Positions 12,101 to 22,102 of a DNA stretch of 64,000 nucleotides are shown piece after piece. Origin of the DNA: Ampullaceana balthica (Eukaryota > Mollusca > Gastropoda > Lymnaeidae); contig CALYLW010000183.1 in NCBI GenBank assembly GCA_944989445.1, forward strand, positions 96,936-160,935, read 5' to 3'. Numbering within the stretch: position 1 is the first letter of the stretch; each line of letters opens with the position of its first letter. The notes below the pieces were generated by a model. The model saw only the letters and a list, made by a program, of their open reading frames with translations. It searched no databases and was not told the DNA's origin. The position numbers were made by a program, and so were the translations under genes.

Positions 12101-13710
12101 TCATTAAATTTAGTCAACTTTTGTTAATACGTTCGGTAGCGAAAGCTTATAATGTATAGTGTATATAAAGCTTAAGTAAACAGTTTTAAAGTGTACGTTT
12201 ATTTGACATAGGCCATCACTTTCAACATAAAATAAACTCGCTACATCTATCGTTTTTAATTAAATGTCGAGTTATGAATTAAATTTTTAAAAATCCCAAT
12301 TTTATTCATTGCATGTAAAATATTAATACAATGCATCGTGAAAATAATTGAAATAAAATAATTTAAACTCATATGTAATATATAAAGCTCAGTTGATATT
12401 TTTATGTTTGTTTGTTTGTATCCATTAAAAAAAGGCCACTGCTTTGTTGACATTTTTCCAAAAGATCTCTGCCACTGTCGTCACTAAAAAAAGCTCTTAT
12501 ATATTTACGACACTGCAATGTAACACAATTGTAATTAATACAATAGTTGCAACAGCGTCTATGAGATAAAGATAATAAAGATAAATAAAAAAATTAGGCT
12601 ATATTCCTAATTTTAAAAAAACAAACAAAACAAATCAATTTTATGTTAAAAATGCATGTGAAACCATCACAATAATCTATTTTAAAAATGGCCTATGACA
12701 ATCCATCATCAAAGGAATGAACATAACATATTCAATTCGCAATACAAAATAATTAAGCGTTTTCGGGATCACTTTATTTAGTTTAATCTACTTATGTTAA
12801 TAAATCCGGTAGCCTAAGTTTAAATAGTATAAGTGTATAGGTTATGTAAAAGACAACAGCTTATGCAATAGACAAACAAAATATAAATGTTATAAATGTT
12901 ATATTAATAGGACACAGCTAAATTTAAGATGCGTACACGAAAATGTGCGCACAGTAATCAGGCGATAAAAGATTTTAAAACGTGCACCGCTAAAAATGAA
13001 GCCTTGAAAAAATTACTGACACAATTATTACATAAATAGGTTTTTCATTAAATGTCGAGTTATGGAACAGAAAATAATTAAAACAAATTCGCAATTAAAT
13101 TTAAACGTGTAAACAATTAAATCTATTGCATCGTGTGGCAGTTGTAATTAAATATGTTTAACGTCACCAAAAGTAACTCGCTTTGAACGGCATTTGAACA
13201 TACGCGTAAATTTGTTCAATACAGAAATGAGGTTAATTTTTTTATTCTTTGTCTCTGCATTTTCTGTTTATTTAATTTACGGCATTCGGGCAAAAGGGAC
13301 AATTACAAAAACTAACTTAAAACCACCTTCAGGGTAAAAGGAACCGTCCTGCCAAATTTGCTCCCCGCCCGTCATTTGGTTTTTCCGTGATTGTCTAACA
13401 GAAAGTCGAAAAGGGAAACATACAAACATACAAACATACAAACACCAACTGAGCTTTATATATTAGATATATGATATTAAATATTTTTTGAATGAAAACA
13501 AATTGTATATATATGGCATAAATGATGGTTATTTGACTATGAAGCGTGTTATTATTATTTATATCACAAATTAATCGTCCTTTATATTTTTATATTTGGA
13601 TTTTACCAAGAGTGAATGGATCGGTCTCCAACAGCAAAGAGTTCGCTAAAGCTTTTGATTGTAAGCCTAACACACCGATGAATCCATTCGACAAGTGTGA
13701 ACTTTGGTGA
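27..13710 (+). CDS. M13 (neprilysin/ECE-like) zinc metallopeptidase, C-terminal part, four exons
   Basis: The gene model joins 27-130, 9367-9522, 9738-9814 and 13611-13710; upstream exons lie off the left edge. M13 enzymes are type II membrane or secreted zinc endopeptidases that cleave small peptides. About 145 residues are visible, all from the C-terminal catalytic lobe. Exon 1 gives [17 protein letters not shown] and KVNGTE; exon 2 gives the E-x-x-x-[DE] segment (YEDISETAG) and [16 protein letters not shown]; exon 4 gives the end KCELW. The four cysteines expected in this lobe are present (SSCF, SHCS, FDCK, KCEL). All introns are GT-AG and phases agree (0, 0, 2). Oddities: the second acidic residue is E rather than D, and the usual D-x-H-S-P is W-G-H-R-V, keeping only the histidine. 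The reading frame is intact, so a working but divergent gene is more likely than a pseudogene. Subfamily is not assigned. Confidence 0.88.
131..420. other. Intron sequence, nothing recognised
   Basis: Start of M13 intron 1. AT-rich, no repeat, terminal repeat or exon-like peptide seen. Confidence 0.5.
421..850. repeat. Foldback (long inverted repeat) element
   Basis: The arm at 421-565 is complementary to 707-850 with scattered mismatches, separated by about 140 bp. Outer arm sequence contains (A/G)ACA(C/T)GCTTTTATTT, also found at both ends of the MITE at 6238-6611. The arms would form a hairpin of about 145 bp. No coding capacity. It lies in M13 intron 1. Confidence 0.75.
981..1400. repeat. 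Dispersed non-coding repeat R1, copy 1
   Basis: The segment starting near 981 (CTATAAATCCCTTATA, CATTTACAGACTG) recurs at 53690-53935. The part at 1183-1250 recurs at 56834-56900. Most of it recurs in inverted orientation inside the Helitron at 6238-6611. It ends with a partial AAATAAAAGCGT terminus. Likely a MITE; boundaries are approximate. Confidence 0.6.
2150..2740 (-). pseudogene. hAT (ZBED/SCAND3-like) transposase relic
   Basis: The minus-strand frame 2730-2491 reads [20 protein letters not shown], then [12 protein letters not shown], which resembles the H-C-x-I-H-R ... L-L-x-H-T-E-V-R-W-L region of SCAND3/ZBED-type domesticated and free hAT transposases. Farther downstream (2490-2150) only broken similarity continues, with stops and frameshifts. 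No intact catalytic domain remains. Confidence 0.7.
2925..6003 (-). mobile_element. Non-autonomous Helitron A
   Basis: Read on the minus strand it begins TCTATACTAATAAAAGG at 6003 and ends with a CCGC/GCGG hairpin (2952-2937) and CTAG at 2928-2925. The base beyond the 3' end is T, as expected for Helitron insertion between A and T. No Rep or helicase coding. The interior is largely the GGGCCCCCGGCCCC-bearing minisatellite at 3880-5960. Helitron B abuts its 5' end. Confidence 0.75.
3880..5960. repeat. Helitron-internal minisatellite, ~163-bp unit with ~500-bp super-unit
   Basis: The landmark CATG of TTTCATGCTT-type motifs falls at 4121, 4280, 4434, 4574, 4741, 4915, 5074, 5243, 5574, 5741 and 5912 (AATG at 5413), giving steps of 140-174 bp. 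Each unit also carries a GGGCCCCCGGCCCCC block. The variant TGCCTACTCGGG occurs at every third unit (4741, 5243, 5741), a super-period near 500 bp. Degraded units continue toward 3240. Confidence 0.8.
6238..6611. mobile_element. MITE inside Helitron B
   Basis: Ends ACACGCTTTTATTTA at 6238 and its inverted complement at 6597-6611 form terminal inverted repeats. The body matches repeat R1 (981-1400) in opposite orientation. It contains a short (ATCC)n tract near 6276. No coding capacity; superfamily unknown. Confidence 0.6.
6640..8360. repeat. Minisatellite of Helitron B
   Basis: More degenerate units of the same repeat as in Helitron A: CAAAGTTTCATGCTTCTACC, TTGGAGAATTAGTGATGAGT and GGGCCCCCGGCCCC words recur at about 160-bp steps up to the element's 5' end. 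Confidence 0.7.
8401..9366. other. hAT 5' arm and end of M13 intron 1
   Basis: 8401-8920 is the 5' portion of the hAT element, without recognisable coding. 8921-9366 is plain AT-rich intron up to the acceptor at 9365-9366. Confidence 0.5.
9367..9522 (+). CDS. M13 peptidase exon with third zinc ligand
   Basis: 156 nt, 52 codons, phase 0 at both ends, bounded by CTAG at 9363-9366 and donor GTGAAA at 9523. The Glu at 9391-9393 is at the position of the third zinc ligand. The residue four further on (9403-9405) is Glu where M13 enzymes normally have Asp. The following KLAYKAF and [13 protein letters not shown] segments are typical of the family. Confidence 0.88.
9738..9814 (+). CDS. M13 peptidase exon with active-site His region
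   Basis: 77 nt, entering in phase 0 after CTTTAG and leaving with two bases (AG) before donor GTAAAA. It encodes [20 protein letters not shown] and VGQF. Q-S-H-C-S aligns with Q-V-W-C-S of relatives without a gap. The His aligns with the D-x-H-S-P histidine of relatives, and the spacing from it to the following F-R is preserved. Confidence 0.82.
10078..13467 (-). mobile_element. Non-autonomous Helitron C (chimeric)
   Basis: Minus-strand 5' end TCTAATATATAAAGCTC at 13467 after host A; 3' end CTAG at 10081-10078 before host T, with a CGTTGCAACG dyad close by. From about 11108 to 13467 it matches Helitron D (53944-56833) base for base over long stretches. The 10078-11107 part differs and carries GGGCCCCGGCC blocks like Helitrons A/B. 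It fills M13 intron 3 and has no Rep/helicase frame. Confidence 0.65.
13611..13710 (+). CDS. M13 peptidase terminal exon
   Basis: The acceptor is CCAAG at 13606-13610. The first base completes the Arg codon split across the intron. The exon encodes [25 protein letters not shown] and the terminal KCELW, then TGA at 13708-13710. The C-x-x-W end is the hallmark terminus of M13 peptidases, so the protein is complete at its C-terminus. Confidence 0.9.
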
Positions 13711-13813
13711 CGTCACTCATTGTTTCTTCGATGTTTATACAAAGAAGAAATTTTTTTTAAAAACATTGTAAATAGCGTTTTAAAAAAACAACAACATCAA
13801 GTCAAATTGAAAT

Positions 13814-13819
13814 AATAAA
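13814..13819 (+). terminator. Candidate polyadenylation signal of the M13 gene
   Basis: AATAAA begins 104 nt after the stop codon in an A-rich stretch. Position and sequence suit a 3' end signal; cleavage is not shown. Confidence 0.5.
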
Positions 13820-14138
13820 AAACAAAAAATTTGTGCAAGGAATTACCTCTTTTATTCCAGAAAGGATATTAATTCATTCATAATAATACATGTTACCTTT
13901 TATACAGTACTTGCTCCTAATAAACTTTAATGAAATCTAACTAAGCTTTTTCTTATTTTGTAATATAAACAAATAGCATTAATAAGGCCAACTCTAATGC
14001 AGATTTAATTCACATCATTCAACGTCAAAACTGTTTCTTGCTCAGTTCTTTAATTAAATGTTCATAAACTCTCTTTTGGTCTTTTAAACCAATATCTTTA
14101 GAAACAGATAAATAATGCCTAAATTAATCTATAATATA

Positions 14139-14340
14139 GTGGTTGGAAAGTGAAGTCAATAGTGCGCTCGCCTCACAAGCTGAGGTGCGTGGGATCTAGA
14201 CCACATTAGGCCAGAATAAAACATGTTGATGAATGACTATTGCTAAAAAATCCCTCGGCTGACTTGAAAAGGAGATGGTCGCTGCGAGATCTACCAAACC
14301 CCGAGAAAGCTCTAATAGAAACATCAGATAGCGGAAACAT
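14139..14340 (+). repeat. Possible tRNA-derived SINE
   Basis: The head GAAGTCAATAGTGCGCTCGC, then GAGGTGCGTGGGATCTAGAC, has the layout of an eroded tRNA with an A-box-like region and a B-box-like GGGATCTAGACC, followed by a non-tRNA body up to the start of the tandem array. No tail or target duplication was identified. It lies in the M13 3' flank. Confidence 0.4.
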
Positions 14341-14390
14341 TACATCCCCTACGACCACGAGATTATGGGACCAAAACTAGTTTTCCATCC

Positions 14391-15128
14391 TGTGCGTGCC
14401 TGCGCGTGCCTGTGCGTGCATGTGCGTGACTGTGCGGGCCTGTGTGTGACTGTGCGTGACTGTGTCTGAGTGTCTCTGCCTGTGTCTATCTGTGTCTGTC
14501 TGTGTCTGTCTGTGTCTGTCTGTGTCTGTCTGTGTCTGTCTGTGTCTGTCTGTGTCTGTCTGTGTCTGTCTGTGTCTGTCTGTGTCTGTCTGTGTCTGTA
14601 GGTGTCTGTAGGTGTCTGTAGGTGTCTGTCTGTGTCTGTCTGTGTCTGTCTGTGTCTGCCTGTGTCTGCTTGTGTCTGCACGTGCTTGTGCGTGCCTGTG
14701 CTTGTCTGTGCGTGCGTCTGCGTACCAGTGCGTGCCTGTGCTGGCCTGTGCGTCAATGTGCGTGCCTATGCGTGCATGTGCGTGCCTGCACGTGCTTGTG
14801 CGTGCCTGTGCATGCAGCTGCGTGCCTGCGCGTGTGTGTTCGTGCCTGTGCGTTCCTGTGCGTTCCTGTGCGTGCCTGAACGTGCTTGTGCGTATCTGTG
14901 CATGCCTGTTCGTGTTTCTGCGTGCCTGTGCGTGTCTTTGCGTGCCTCTGCGTGCCAGTGCGTGCCTGTTCGTGAGTCTGCGCGCCAGTGCGTGCCTGTG
15001 TGTGCCTATGTGTGTCTGTATGTGCCATTGCATGCTTGTGCGTGCCTGTGCGTAACTGGTCGTGAGTGTGCGTGCCTCTGCGTTCCTTTGCATGCCAGTG
15101 CGTGCTTGTGCGTGCCTGTATGTGCCTG
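14391..15128. repeat. Tandem array A1, 10-bp unit (CGTGCCTGTG / TGTGTCTGTC)
   Basis: Unit length is 10 bp throughout. The core 14481-14600 is near-perfect TGTGTCTGTC. From 14681 to 15128 the CGTGCCTGTG-type unit keeps one register with many substitutions but no net insertion or deletion. Plus strand nearly lacks A. Open frames across it are period artefacts (30 bp = 10 codons). Confidence 0.95.
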
Positions 15129-16215
15129 TGAACCTGAAATACCGCACAGATGGCAAGCTGTTCAACCTTCGGAGGCTCCAGGCAAAAACCAAGGTTATGA
15201 CAGACATCATCAGAGACCTGCTGTTCGCTGATGACTGTGCCCTCAACGCTGTCTCAGAAGCCGACATGCAACGCAGTGTAAACCTGTTCTCCAGTGCCTG
15301 CACAAACTTTGGTCTGTCAATCAACACCAAGAAGACTGAGGTCCTCCATCAGCCTGCGCCTGGAAGACCCTACGTAGAGCCCAACATCACTGTCAACGGC
15401 CAGAGACTCAATACAGTGCACCGGTTCACATACCTAGGCAGCACACTGTCTCAAAATGTCACCATCGATGACGAAGTGAACGTCAGAATTGCCAGAGCCA
15501 GCTCCACTTTTGGCAGGTTGTACCCTAATGTCTGGAACAGAAGAGGCATTACCATCCAGACCAAGCTGAAAGTGTACAGGGCAGTGGTGCTCCCCACACT
15601 GCTTTATGCTTGTGAAACTTGGACTGTTTATCAGCGCCATGCAAGAAAGCTGAACCAGTTTCATATAACAAGCCTCAGGAAGATTCTCGGCATAAAGTGG
15701 CAGAACAAAATTCCAGACACAGTGGTACTGACCAAGGCAGGTCTCCCCAGCATCTTCACCCTCCTGATGCAGTCCCAGCTTCGCTGGGCAGGGCACGTTG
15801 TCCGAATGCCAGACGAGAGACTGCCAAAGAGAATCTTGTATGGTGAGCTCCAGTATGGCCAGCGGTCCCACGGTGGGCAAAAGAAACGCTTCAAAGACAC
15901 ACTGAAAGCCTCAATGAAAGCGTTTGCCATAAATCCAGACACGTGGGAACGAGCTGCAATGGACCGATCCACCTGGCGCTCTTCCATCCACGAAGGTGCC
16001 AGGTCATGTGAGGCAAACCGGATTACCGCCGCAGAAAGGAAGAGGCAAGCCCGAAAGGCCCATGCTGTCAACCCTCCAGGAGATGTCGCACTCGCCCCCT
16101 GTCCCTTCTGTTCCCGAACCTTTCGTGCAAGGATCGGCCTAATCAGCCATCTGCGCACGCACAGAAAACCCTCGGATGACTAGAGTGGTCCTCGTCGTAT
16201 CGACGGACGAACGAA
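15126..16215 (+). mobile_element. 5'-truncated LINE, reverse transcriptase C-terminus with zinc finger
   Basis: An open frame (stop 16181-16183) starts inside the reverse transcriptase at YRTDGKLFNLRR, includes the catalytic FADD motif (15224-15235) and the thumb/C-terminal region (YLGSTLSQN, LRWAGHVVRMPDERLPKRI), and ends in a C2H2-like CPFC...HLRTH finger. Upstream RT motifs, endonuclease and ORF1 are missing. About 350 codons without a stop suggest a young insertion. The 3' end (CGACGGACGAACGAA) runs straight into array A2. Clade not assigned. Confidence 0.88.
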
Positions 16216-19200
16216 TGTGCCTGTGTCAGCATGTGCCTGCTTGTGTCAGCGTTAGCCTGCGAGTGTCAGCGTTAGCCTGCGTGTATCAGAGTTAGCTTGT
16301 GTGTGTCTAAGTCTGACAGCGTTTGTCAATGTGTGCCTGCGTGCCAGTGCATGTTTGTGCGTGCCTGGTCTTGCCTGTGCTTGTCTCTGCGTGCCAGTGC
16401 GTGCCTAAGTGTGCTTACGCCTGCCTGCGCGTTCCTGCATGTGTCAGCGTGTGCATGCGTGTGCCCGCGTGTGTTTGCATGTGTCAGCCTGTACCTGCGT
16501 GTGTCAGCGTGTGCCTGTGTGTGTCAGCGAGTGTCTGCGTGTGTCAGCGTGTACCTGCGTGTGTCAGCGTGTGCCTCTGTTTGTCAACGTGTATTAGCGT
16601 GTGTCAACATGTGTGAGCGTGTGTCAGCGTGTGACTGCGCGTTTCAGTCTGTGCCTGCGTGTGTCATCGTGTGCCTACGCGTGTCAGCGTGTGCCTGCGT
16701 GTGTCAGCGTGTGCCTGAATGTGCCAGCTTGTGCCTGCGTGTGCCAGCGTGTGTCTTCGTGTTCCTGCTTGTGTCGGCGAGTGCCCGCGTGTTCCAGCGG
16801 GTGCCAGCGTGTTCTAGCGTGTTCCTGTGTGTCTCAAGGTATGCCTGCTTGTGCCAGCGTGTGCCTGCGTGTGTCAGCGTTTGCCTGCGTGTGTCAGCAT
16901 TAGCCTGCGTGTTTCAGCATGTGCCAGCGTGTGTCTTCGTGTTCCTGCTTGTGTCGGCGAGTGTCTGCGTGTTCCTGCTTGTGCAGGCGTGTGCCCGCGT
17001 ATTCCAGCATGTGCCAGCGTATTCCAGCGTTTGCCTGCGTGTGTCAACGTGTGCCTGAGTGTGCCTGCATGTGCCAGCGTGTGCCTGCGTGTGTGAGCGT
17101 TTGCCTGCGTGTGTGAGCGTGTGCCTGCGTGTGCCATTGTGTGCCTGCGTATACCTGCGTGTGCCAGCATGTGACTGTGTGCCAGCATGTGCCCGAGTGT
17201 GCCTATGCGTGCCAGTGCGTTCCTGTGCGTACCTGTCCGTGCCTGTCAGTGCCTGTGCGTGCCAGCGCGTGCCTACGAGTGCCTGAGCATGGCTGAGCGT
17301 GGCAGTATGTGCCTGTGCGTGTCTATGCTAATCTGCGCGTATCTGTGCGTTCCTGCACGTGCCTGTGCGTGTCTGTGCGTGCCTGTACGTGTATGTGCGT
17401 GCCTCTGCGTGTCTGCGCGTACTTGCGCTTGCCTGCGTGTGCGTGCATGTGCCAGCGTGTTCCACCGTGTACCAGCGTGTTCCAGCGTATGCCTGCGTGT
17501 GTCAGCGTGTGCCTTAGTGTGTGCCTGCGTGTGTCAGCGTCTGCTAGGTGTATCAACATTTCCATGCATGTGTCAGCATATGCCTGCGTGGGTCAGCGTG
17601 TGCCTGCGCACGTCAGCGTGTTCCTGCGTGTGTCAGCGTGTGCCTGCGTTTGTCAGCGTGAGCATGCGTGTGCCAGCGTGTTCCAGCCTAAGCCAGCGTG
17701 TTCCAGCGTGTGCCTGTTTGTGTCAGCGTGTGCCAGCGTGTTCCTGCATGTGTCAGCGTTTGCCTGCGTGTGTCAGCATTAGCCTGCTTGTTTCAGCATG
17801 TGCCTGCGTGTGCCTGCGTGTGCCAGCTTGTGCCTGCGTGTGTCTGCGTGTTCCTGCTTGTGCAGGCGTGTGCCCGCGTGTTCCAGCATGTGCCAGCGTG
17901 TACCAGCGTTTGCCTGCGTGTGTCAACGTGTGCCTGAGTGTGCCTGCATGTGCCTGCGTGTGTGAGCGTTTGCCTGCGTGTGTGAGCGTGTGCCTGCGTG
18001 TGCCATTGTGTGCCTGCGTATACCTGCGTGTGCCAGCATGTGACTGTGTGCCAGCGTGTGCCCGAGTGTGCCTATGTGTGCCAGTGCGTTCCTGTGCGTA
18101 CCTGTCCGTGCCTGTCAGTGCCTGTGCGTGCCAGCGCGTGCCTGCGAGTGCCTGAGCATGGCTGAGCGTGGCAGTATGTGCCTGTGCGTGTCTATGCTAG
18201 ACTGCGCGTATCTGTGCGTTCCTGCACGTGCCTGTGCGTGTCTGTGCGTGCCTGTACGTGTCTGTGCGTGCCTCTGCGTGTCTGCGCGTACTTGCGCTTG
18301 CCTGCGTGTGTCTGCGTGTGCGTGCATGTGCCAGCGTGTTCCACCGTGTACCAGCGTATGCCTGCGTGTGTCAGCGTGTGCCTTAGTGTGTGCCTGCGTG
18401 TGTCAGCGTCTGCTAGGTGTATCAACATTTGCATGCATGTGTCAGCATATGCCTGCGTGGGTCAGCGTGTGCCTGCTCACGTCAGCGTGTTCCTGCGTGT
18501 GTCAGCGTGTGCCTGCGTTTGTCAGCGTGTGCATGCGTGTGCCAGCGTGTTCCAGCCTAAGCCAGCGTGTTCCAGCGTGTGCCTGTTTGTGTCAGCGTGT
18601 GCCTGCGTTTGTCAGCGTGAGCATGCGTGTGCAAGCGTGTTCCAGCCTAAGCCAGCGTGTTCCAGCGTGTGCCTGTTTGTGTCAGCGTGTGCCAGCGTGT
18701 TCCTGCCTGTGTCAGCGTTTGCCTGCGTGTGTCAGCATTAGCCTGCTTGTTTCAGCATGTGCCTGCGTGTGCCAGCTTGTGCCTGCGTGTGTCTGCGTGT
18801 TCCTGCTTGTGCAGGCGTGTGCCCGCGTGTTCCAGCATGTGCCAGCGTGTACCAGCGTTTGCCTGCGTGTGTCAACGTGTGCCTGAGTGTGCCTGCATGT
18901 GCCTGCGTGTGTGAGCGTTTGCCTGCGTGTGTGAGCGTGTGCCTGCGTGTGCCATTGTGTGCCTGCGTATACCTGCGTGTGCCAGCATGTGACTGTGTGC
19001 CAGCGTGTGCCCGAGTGTGCCTATGCGTGCCAGTGCGTTCCTGTGCGTACCTGTCCGTGCCTGTCAGTGCCTGTGCGTGCCAGCGCGTGCCTGCGAGTGC
19101 CTGAGCATGGCTGAGCGTGGCAGTATGTGCCTGTGCGTGTCTATGCTAGACTGCGCGTATCTGTGCGTTCCTGCACGTGCCTGTGCGTGTCTGTGCGTGC

Positions 19201-20960
19201 CTGTACGTGTCTGTGCGTGCCTCTGCGTGTCTGCGCGTACTTGCGCTTGCCTGCGTGTGTCTGCGTGTGCGTGCATGTGCCAGCATGTTCCACCGTGTAC
19301 CAGCGTGTTCCAGCGTATGCCTGCGTGTGTCAGCGTGTGCCTTAGTGTGTGCCTGCGTGTGTCAGCGTCTGCTAGGTGTATCAACATTTGCATGCATGTG
19401 TCAGCATATGCCTGCGTGGGTCAGCGTGTGCCTGCTCACGTCAGCGTGTTCCTGCGTGTGTCAGCGTGTGCCTGCGTTTGTCAGCGTGTGCATGCGTGTG
19501 CCAGCGTGTTCCAGCCTAAGTCAGCGTGTTCCAGCGTGTGCCTGTTTGTGTCAGCGTGTGCCAGCGTGTTCCTGCCTGTGTCAGCGTTTGCCTGCGTGTG
19601 TCATTGTTAGCCTGCGGGTATCAACGTTACCCTGCGTGTGTCAGCGTGTGCCTTCACGTATCAGCGTGTGCCATCGTGTGTAAATTTTAGTTTGTGTGTG
19701 TTTGCGTGAGCCTGCTTATGTCAGCATTAGCCTGCTTGTATGATCTTGTATGTGAGCATGTGCCTGCGTGTGTCAGCGTGTGCCTGCGTGGGTCAGCGTG
19801 TGCCTGCGTATGCCATCGTGTGCCTGCGTGTGCCGGCGTGTGCCAGCGTGTGTATGCATGTGCCAGCGTAGGCCTGCGCGTACCAGTGCGTGCCTGTGCG
19901 TGCCTGTGCGTGTCCCTGATTGCCAGCGCGTGCCTGCGTGTGCCTGCGTGTGTCATCGTTTACTGCGTGTGTCAGCGTTAGCCTGCGTGTATCAGCATTA
20001 GTCTGCGTGTGTCAATTTGTGCCTGTGTGTGTTAGCGTGTGCCTGCGTGTGTCAGCGTGTGCCTGCTTGTGTCATCGTGTTTCTGATTATGTCATCGTTT
20101 GCCTGCGTGTGTCAGCGTGTGCTTGCATGTGTCAGCGTGTGCCTGTGTGTGTCAGCGTGTGTCTGCGTGTGCCATTGTGTGCCTGCGTATGCCTGCGCGT
20201 GCCAGCATGTGCATGTGTTTGCAAGCGTGTGCCTGCTCGTGCCTGTGCGTGCCAGTGCGTGCCTGTGCGTGACTTTTCGTGCCTGCACGTGTCTGCGAGT
20301 GCCTGTGCATGCCTGTGCCTGCCAGCGCGTGCCTACGAGTGCCTGAGCGTGGCTGTGTTGTCTGTGTGTGCCTGAGCGTGACTGCTCTTGTCCATGCGTG
20401 TCTGCGAGTGTCTGTGCGTGTATGTGCGTGCCTGTGCGTGTCTGCGCGTGCTGGTGCGTGCCTACGCGTGGCTGTGCGTGTCTGTGTGTGCCTGTGCGTG
20501 CATATGCTTGACTGCGAGTATCTGTGCGTTCCTGCACGTGCCTGTGTGTGTGTGCATGTCTGTGCGTACTTGCTTGTGCCTGCGCGTGCCTGTGCGTGCC
20601 TGCGCGTGGCTGCATGCGTCAGCGTGTGTCAGCGTGTGCCTGCGTGTTTCAGCGTTTGTCTGCACGTGCCAGTGCGTGCTTGTGCATGCCTGGTCGTGCC
20701 TGTGCGTGCCTATTCATGCCAGTGCATGCCTTTGCGTGCCTGTGCGTGCCTGCGCGTGCCTGCATGCGTCAGCGTGTTTCTGCCCGTGTCTGCGTCTGTC
20801 AGCGTGTACCTGCTAGTGTGTACGTGTGCCTGCGTGTGCCAGCGTCTGCCTGCGTGTGCAAGCGTGTGCCTGCGTGTGTCAGCGTGTGCCTGCGTGTGTC
20901 AGCATGTGCATGCGTGTGCATGCGTGTGCAAGCGTGTGCATGCGTGTTTAAGTGTGTGCC
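16216..20960. repeat. Tandem array A2, 10/20-bp unit with higher-order repeats
   Basis: The basic dimer is GTGTCAGCGTGTGCCTGCGT (2 x 10 bp). A higher-order block beginning at the landmark GTGCCCGAGTGTGCCTATG recurs at about 17187, 18056 and 19005, i.e. units of 869 and 949 bp; the extra 80 bp is a local duplication near 18600-18680. The outer parts are more diverged. Plus strand is G/T-rich with alternating purine-pyrimidine runs. Confidence 0.95.
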
Positions 20961-20964
20961 AACG

Positions 20965-22102
20965 TGTACATTTCTTGGACACGTATGAGGAACTTCTGGT
21001 ACACGTCCGGGAGACGGATGGGACACGTCTGGGTCACGTTTGGGAAAATTGTGGGACACTTCCGGAACACGTGTTGGACACGTCTTGATCACCTCTGGAA
21101 AATGTCTGGGACACGTCCAGGAAAAGACTGGGACACTTCTGGGACAAATTCGGGACACGTATGGGACGCGTAAGGGACCCATCCGGGACACGTATATGAA
21201 AATTCTATGACACGTCCGGGACACGTCATGGAATACTTCTGGGACACATACAGGTTACGTCTGGGACACGTCTAGGACAATTCCGGGACACGTATGGGAC
21301 ACGTCCGGGAAACATTTGGGACACATCAGGGAACCGTTTATGAAAATTCTGGGACACATTCGGAACACGTCTGTGAAAACATTTGGGCCACTTCAGGGAA
21401 ACGTTCGGAACACGTCTGGGACACGTCCGGGACACACCCGGGATACGCCTGGGACACGTACAGGACACGTCTGGGACACGTACAGGACACGTCTGGGACA
21501 AGTCCGGGACACGTATGGGACACGTCATGGACACGTATGGGACAAGCCGGGATACATTTGGGGCAAGTCCGAGACAATTCTGAGACACGTCTATGACACA
21601 TTTGGGAAAATTCTGGGACAAATCCACAAAACGTGTGGACATTGTCTTGATCACCTATGGAAAATGTCTGGGACACGTCCGAAACACGTCTTCGACACAT
21701 CCGGGACACGTCTAGGACACATCCGGTACACGTTTGGGAAATTCTGAGACACGTCTATGACACATCCAGGACACATTTGGGAAAATTCTGGGACAAATCA
21801 ACAAAACGTGTGGGACATGTCTTGATCACCTATGGAAAATGTCTGGGACACGTTCGGAACACGTCTTCGACACATCCGGGACACGTCTAGGACACATCCG
21901 GGACACGTTTGGGAAAATTCTGGAACACATCCTGGAAACGTCTGGGACACGTCAGTTACACGTGCAGAACACGTCTGGGACAACCCCGGGACAGCTTTGG
22001 GACACGACAGGGACACGTTTAGGAAAATTCTGGGACACATCCGGAACACGTGTGGGACACGTCTTGATCACCTCTGGAAAATTTATAAAGATTAGTCAGG
22101 GA
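20965..22102. repeat. Tandem array B1, 11-bp unit GGGACACGTCT
   Basis: Back-to-back 11-mers (GGGACACGTCT, GGGACACGTAT, AGGACACGTCT and similar) start at about 20975 after a short transition from array A2. A landmark, CTTGATCACC with AAAATGTCTGGGAC following, recurs inside the array (for example 21084, 21650, 21829). 33 bp equals 11 codons, which explains open frames on both strands. Confidence 0.93.

Noticed and set aside
14377..15330. 317-codon minus-strand open frame rich in T, D, H, R and Q
   Set aside because: Produced by the 10-bp repeat: 30 bp equals 10 codons, so a stop-free unit keeps the frame open. It runs into the antisense of the LINE.
15434..16158. 148- and 165-codon minus-strand open frames
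   Set aside because: Antisense shadows of the LINE reverse transcriptase frame.
17187..18155. 322-codon Cys/Val-rich open frame
   Set aside because: Pure translation of the 10/20-bp array. Overlapping frames give equally long peptides, and no signal peptide, splice or codon bias supports a gene.
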